Shown one piece after another: positions 60,718 to 64,000 of a stretch of 64,000 bases of DNA. Source of the DNA: Terrimesophilobacter mesophilus (GTDB lineage Bacteria > Actinomycetota > Actinomycetes > Actinomycetales > Microbacteriaceae); the NCBI RefSeq assembly GCF_014200375.1, contig NZ_JACHBP010000001.1:1054001-1118000 (forward strand), given 5' to 3'. The notes beneath the pieces were generated by a model that was given only the letters and a program-made list of their open reading frames with translations, did not search any database and was not told where the DNA came from. Numbering within the stretch: the stretch's first letter is position 1; each line of letters starts with the position of its first letter. The translations under genes were made by a program, and so were the position numbers.

Positions 60718-61947
60718 CTACCGGATGCGCACCGACAGGCAGGTCACGCAGCCCTCGAGCTTCTCGAACTCGCTGATGTCGACGGTGACGACGCGATAGC
60801 CGAGTTCGGTGACGAGCTCGGCGCTCTTCGGCGCTGAGGCGGCCATGAGCACGGTGTCGTCGCTCAGCACCACGACGGCGACGCCCGTCTCCTCCGGCAC
60901 TGCGAGGAATCGATCGAACATCCCGGGGTTGTCGACGAGCGGCGGGTATCCGAGGATCGTGCCGTCCGGGAGGGCGGTGACCCCGCTCTTGAGGTGCAGC
61001 ACGCTCGCCACGGGAACCGCCACGACCGTGTAGCCCAGCGGGCCGACGATCGCGCGCAGCTGTCGGATGCCCTCGGCATTCGTCCTCCCGCCGCGTCCGA
61101 CGTATGCGGTCTTGCCGACCTTGAGAACGTCTCCGCCGTCCAGGGTGCCCGGCAGTTCGATGCGGGCGATGTGGAGGCCGAGTTCCCGCACCGTGTCCTC
61201 GACGCCGGCGATCTCCGACCTGCGCGACTCGTGGCCCGGGCTCGTGATGACCGCCGTCTCCCCGAAGATGACCACGGCATCCTCGACGAAGACGGAGTCG
61301 GGGGCATCGGCCGCGACGGGCACCTCGATCGTGTCCCAGCCATTGTCGATGAGGGCGGCGACGTAGGCGTCCCACTGTTCATCCGCCTTCTCGGCGTCCA
61401 CGACCGAGCGGGCGATGTGCGTCACCTGGCCCTCGGCGAGGTTCGCAGCCGGAAGTCGAACGAGGGCGACCCTCCGGTCGAGGGCGGGCGGGGCATCCAG
61501 CGTCGACTGGGTGATATAGGCCCACAGCCGGCGACCCACCGTGGCGGCGGCCAGGACGGCGGCGATCGCGAAGACCAGTTTCGGTCCGACGAGCGTGCCG
61601 AACAGGAACGCGATCGCGCTCCCGTCGATGGTCGCCCCACTGCCGAGGATCGTCGCGAGGCTGCCGAAGAGGCTCGAGAGGAGGGCGGCGACGATGGCCA
61701 GCGGCACGGCGACGTACCAGCGCCGCAGGCCGTCCAGTCCCGCCACGATCGCGATGATGAGGAAGAGGATGAGACTCGACGCCAGGAAGTAGCCGCTCAG
61801 CTGCTGCAGCGACGACGGATCCGCGCCGGACGCCGAGAAGAACACCAGCACGCTCGCGAGGTGCGCGATGACCGCGGATGCGAGGGAGGCCGTGACGGCG
61901 CCGGCGATGCGGCGGACCATGGCCAGCGGTCCGGTGGAAGAAGTCAT
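60718..61947 (-). CDS. Fusion of a membrane domain to a DDAH-like amidinotransferase-fold enzyme
   Basis: A 409-residue protein. Residues 1-145 contain five predicted membrane segments (SAVIAHLASVLVFF, YFLASSLILFLIIAIVAGLDGL, WYVAVPLAIVAALLSSLFGSL and two more). Residues 150-409 are a dimethylarginine dimethylaminohydrolase/arginine-deiminase fold with acidic PDSVFVEDAVV, ELPGTLDGGDVLKVG, catalytic His318 (VLHLKSG) and Cys403 (GCVTCLSVR). It would hydrolyse a guanidino compound, e.g. methylarginine to citrulline. DDAH proteins are usually soluble and about 260 residues, so the fused membrane part is unusual. The ATG at 61947 follows TAGTCT by six bases. Confidence 0.88.
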   Translation of the reverse strand: MTSSTGPLAMVRRIAGAVTASLASAVIAHLASVLVFFSASGADPSSLQQLSGYFLASSLILFLIIAIVAGLDGLRRWYVAVPLAIVAALLSSLFGSLATILGSGATIDGSAIAFLFGTLVGPKLVFAIAAVLAAATVGRRLWAYITQSTLDAPPALDRRVALVRLPAANLAEGQVTHIARSVVDAEKADEQWDAYVAALIDNGWDTIEVPVAADAPDSVFVEDAVVIFGETAVITSPGHESRRSEIAGVEDTVRELGLHIARIELPGTLDGGDVLKVGKTAYVGRGGRTNAEGIRQLRAIVGPLGYTVVAVPVASVLHLKSGVTALPDGTILGYPPLVDNPGMFDRFLAVPEETGVAVVVLSDDTVLMAASAPKSAELVTELGYRVVTVDISEFEKLEGCVTCLSVRIR

Positions 61948-61953
61948 GCTGCG

Positions 61954-61959
61954 AGACTA
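61954..61959 (-). promoter_or_regulatory. Leaderless -10 box (TAGTCT) for the DDAH fusion gene
   Basis: TAGTCT on the minus strand ends six bases before the ATG at 61947, with no ribosome binding site, supporting translation from this ATG and therefore inclusion of the membrane domain. Confidence 0.55.
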
Positions 61960-62002
61960 TTGGATAAGCACGGTCCAGATACACACCTGCGTTCTCCGGC
62001 AC

Positions 62003-63604
62003 TCAGTGGAAGAAGTGTCGCTCGCCCGTGAAGTACATCGTGACCCCTGCGTCGCGCGCCGCGGCGATGACCTCGTCGTCGCGCACAGAGCCGCCGGGCT
62101 GGACGACCGCGGTGACCCCGGCATCCAGCAACACCTGCAGGCCGTCGGCGAACGGGAAGAACGCATCGGATGCCGCGACGCTTCCGCGCGCGCGGTCGCC
62201 CGCCCGTTCGACCGCGAGCCTGCACGAGTCGACTCGGTTGACCTGGCCCATGCCCACGCCGACGGACGCTCCATCCCGTGCGAGGAGGATCGCGTTCGAC
62301 TTCACCGCGCGCACTGCTCGCCAGGCGAACTCCAGGTCCGCGCTGGTCACGGCGTGCGCCGGTTCGCCCGACACGAGTCTCCACTCGTCGAAGGGCGCGA
62401 AGTGCGTGTCGGGAGTCTGGACGAGAAGGCCGCCGGACACCTGCCTCCACTCGAGGGTTTCGCGCGAGTAGTCCAGCGGGAGACGGAGCAGTCTCAGGTT
62501 CTTCTTCGCCGTGAGCACCTCGAGCGCATCCTCGGTGAAGTCCGGAGCGACGAGGACCTCCGTGAAGATGTCCTTGATCGATTCGGCCGCCGCGCGGTCG
62601 ATCGTGCGGTTCGCCGCGATCACCCCGCCGAAGGCCGAGACCGGATCGCACTCGTGGGCGAGGCGATGGGCGGTGGCGATGTCCGGACCGACGGCGATGC
62701 CGCACGGGTTCGCATGCTTGATGATCGCGACGGCGGGCTCGGAGAAGTCGTGGGCGGCGCGCAGTGCTGCGTCGGCATCGACATAGTTGTTGTACGACAT
62801 CTCCTTGCCGTGCAGCTGCTGCGCCTGCGCGATTCCGCGCCCGTCGGCCGCCGGGTACAGGATTGCGGACTGGTGTGAGTTCTCGCCGTAACGCAGTGCG
62901 GTACCGGCCTCGAACGCCAGGGTCAGGCCGCGATCATCGGCCTGGTTGCGCTCACGATCTGCGCGGATGCCGACGCTTGCGGTGAAATACTCTGCGACGG
63001 CGGTGTCGTAGGCGGCAGTGTGCGCGAACGCCTCACCGGCCAGTCGCTGCCGCTGGGCAAGGGTCGTTCCTCCGAGCGTCAGTGCCTTGATGACCTGCGC
63101 GTAGCTGGTCGGCGAGACGACGACCGCGACGTTCGCGTGGTTCTTCGCGGCGGAGCGCACCATGGCCGGGCCGCCGATGTCGATCTGCTCGATCACCGCA
63201 TCCGGCCCTGCACCGCTCGCGACCGTCTCGACGAAGGGGTAGAGATTGACGACGACGAGTTGGAAGGCCGCGAAGCCGAGCGCGGCGAGTTCCGCCTCGT
63301 GGCCCGGCAGACGCAGATCGGCGAGGATCCCGGCGTGCACGGCAGGGTGGAGGGTCTTGACGCGCCCGTCGAGGGACTCGGGGAACCCCGTCACCTCGCT
63401 CACCTCGGTGACCGGATGCCCGGCTGCAGCGATCTGTCTGGCGGTCGACCCCGTCGAAACGATGTCGACGCCGGCGTTCGCGAGCGCGGCGGCGAGCTCG
63501 AGCAGCCCCGTCTTGTCGCTCACCGACACGAGCGCCCTTCGAATCGGGATGACGTCGCGTTCCGAGGCATCCCGGGAACCGGTGGGCGGTGTGGTCGCGC
63601 TCAT
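62003..63604 (-). CDS. purH: Bifunctional AICAR formyltransferase / IMP cyclohydrolase
   Basis: A 533-residue enzyme that makes the last two steps of purine synthesis. The N-terminal MGS-like IMP cyclohydrolase domain starts at [20 protein letters not shown] and holds [15 protein letters not shown] and [17 protein letters not shown]. The AICAR transformylase domain contains [12 protein letters not shown], the catalytic K-H pair in [14 protein letters not shown], and [13 protein letters not shown] at 63604 overlaps the purN stop (ATGA), giving a purN-purH operon; a longer open frame upstream is a shadow of purN. It uses the 10-formyl-THF that folD supplies and purU consumes. Confidence 0.96.
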   Translation of the reverse strand: MSATTPPTGSRDASERDVIPIRRALVSVSDKTGLLELAAALANAGVDIVSTGSTARQIAAAGHPVTEVSEVTGFPESLDGRVKTLHPAVHAGILADLRLPGHEAELAALGFAAFQLVVVNLYPFVETVASGAGPDAVIEQIDIGGPAMVRSAAKNHANVAVVVSPTSYAQVIKALTLGGTTLAQRQRLAGEAFAHTAAYDTAVAEYFTASVGIRADRERNQADDRGLTLAFEAGTALRYGENSHQSAILYPAADGRGIAQAQQLHGKEMSYNNYVDADAALRAAHDFSEPAVAIIKHANPCGIAVGPDIATAHRLAHECDPVSAFGGVIAANRTIDRAAAESIKDIFTEVLVAPDFTEDALEVLTAKKNLRLLRLPLDYSRETLEWRQVSGGLLVQTPDTHFAPFDEWRLVSGEPAHAVTSADLEFAWRAVRAVKSNAILLARDGASVGVGMGQVNRVDSCRLAVERAGDRARGSVAASDAFFPFADGLQVLLDAGVTAVVQPGGSVRDDEVIAAARDAGVTMYFTGERHFFH

Positions 63605-64000
63605 GCGAACTCCTTCAGGTCGATGACTCCCCGGGCGATATCCAGTACTGCCTGCACGAGCAGCCGGCGTTCGACGAGCTTGATGCGGTCGTGAAGAGAG
63701 TCTTCGGTGTCGCCCGCGACGATCGGCACGCGCTCCTGGGCGATCACGGGGCCGCTGTCGACACCGTCGTCGACGACGATGATGCTCGCGCCCGTCAGTG
63801 CCGCCCCGGATGCCAGCGCGTCCCGTACGCCGTGAGCGCCGGGGAACTCTGGCAGGAACGCCGGATGCGTATTGATGAGCCGCGGGGACAGGGCCGCCAC
63901 GACATCGGGAGGCAGGAGACGCATGAAGCCGCTCAGGATGACGAGCCCAGGGTTCCATTCCTCGATCTGTTCGAGGAGCGCCGCACCCCACGCCGCGCGA
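63601..64000 (-). CDS. purN: Phosphoribosylglycinamide formyltransferase (5' end outside window)
   Basis: The C-terminal 132 residues of GAR transformylase, with the rest beyond position 64000. Visible are the end of strand [16 protein letters not shown], the active-site stretch [20 protein letters not shown] with catalytic His, and [20 protein letters not shown] with the catalytic Asp; the Asn comes from INTHPA. It adds a formyl group from 10-formyl-THF to GAR. The stop overlaps the purH start, so both genes are coupled. Confidence 0.96.
   Translation of the reverse strand, partial: RAAWGAALLEQIEEWNPGLVILSGFMRLLPPDVVAALSPRLINTHPAFLPEFPGAHGVRDALASGAALTGASIIVVDDGVDSGPVIAQERVPIVAGDTEDSLHDRIKLVERRLLVQAVLDIARGVIDLKEFA

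Overview
The window looks like a piece of a high-GC Gram-positive (actinobacterial) chromosome, most probably Microbacteriaceae. The grounds are the strong GC bias at third codon positions, frequent GTG starts, lipoproteins with actinobacterial leaders, a dipZ/FAS1 gene pair, a DUF222-HNH protein, many promoters of leaderless type, and tandem CIRCE and HAIR heat-shock operators. The genus cannot be fixed from the sequence alone. Coding density is very high. No gene-free stretch exceeds 300 bases, and there is no sign of prophage, insertion sequence or CRISPR. One tRNA gene (tRNA-Lys) is present.

Layout. 0.2-3.5 kb: dipZ with a conserved hypothetical gene, and a divergent FAS1 lipoprotein. 3.5-4.4 kb: tRNA-Lys, a decayed SRPBCC gene tail and a small membrane protein. 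4.5-6.3 kb: a two-gene K+/H+ antiporter unit (RCK-C regulator plus CPA2 antiporter). 6.2-10.5 kb: VIT1-like transporter with a ferritin-like domain, then galactose genes galM, galT and galK. 10.5-13.6 kb: a lipoprotein and the one-carbon genes folD and glyA. 13.7-23.9 kb: a candidate N-acetylgalactosamine/galactosamine regulon (PfkB sugar-phosphate kinase, ABC importer, Gfo/Idh/MocA oxidoreductase, DeoR regulator, AgaS-type SIS protein, ROK kinase, NagA-type deacetylase, class II aldolase). 24-29.8 kb: two paralogous GH20 hexosaminidases, one without and one with a signal peptide, separated by a DUF222-HNH gene. 29.8-34.1 kb: deazaflavin-type oxidoreductase, MFS exporter, purU, YrdB-like protein, nagA. 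34.1-40.3 kb: GlcNAc-type operon (ROK regulator, binding protein, two permeases, ROK kinase, nagB). 40.4-48.2 kb: four-gene FtsX/LolD-type ABC system. 48.2-55.2 kb: secreted subtilase, hsp20, P1B metal ATPase, NADP isocitrate dehydrogenase. 55.3-64 kb: GNAT, alkyltransferase-like protein, heterodimeric ABC exporter, DedA, a DDAH-like enzyme fused to a membrane domain, purH and a truncated purN.

How the genes work together. Two parallel amino-sugar systems sit within 27 kb. One has the full set for GalNAc to tagatose-1,6-bisphosphate and then trioses, under a DeoR regulator whose candidate operator (core TATCRATCA) I find at three promoters. The other is a GlcNAc import and NagK/NagA/NagB route under a ROK repressor. 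The extracellular and cytoplasmic GH20 enzymes would release the sugars, and the Leloir genes would handle galactose. Folate one-carbon genes (folD, glyA, purU, purH, purN) are dispersed through the same window.

Other points of interest are a recurrent leaderless promoter pattern (a TAnnnT-like -10 box exactly 6 bases before the start codon at seven genes), dual HrcA/HspR operators upstream of hsp20, candidate iron boxes before a P1B ATPase and a dedA gene, an intercistronic hairpin plus a 17-bp direct repeat in the GlcNAc operon, and a clearly asymmetric pair of ABC exporter half-transporters.
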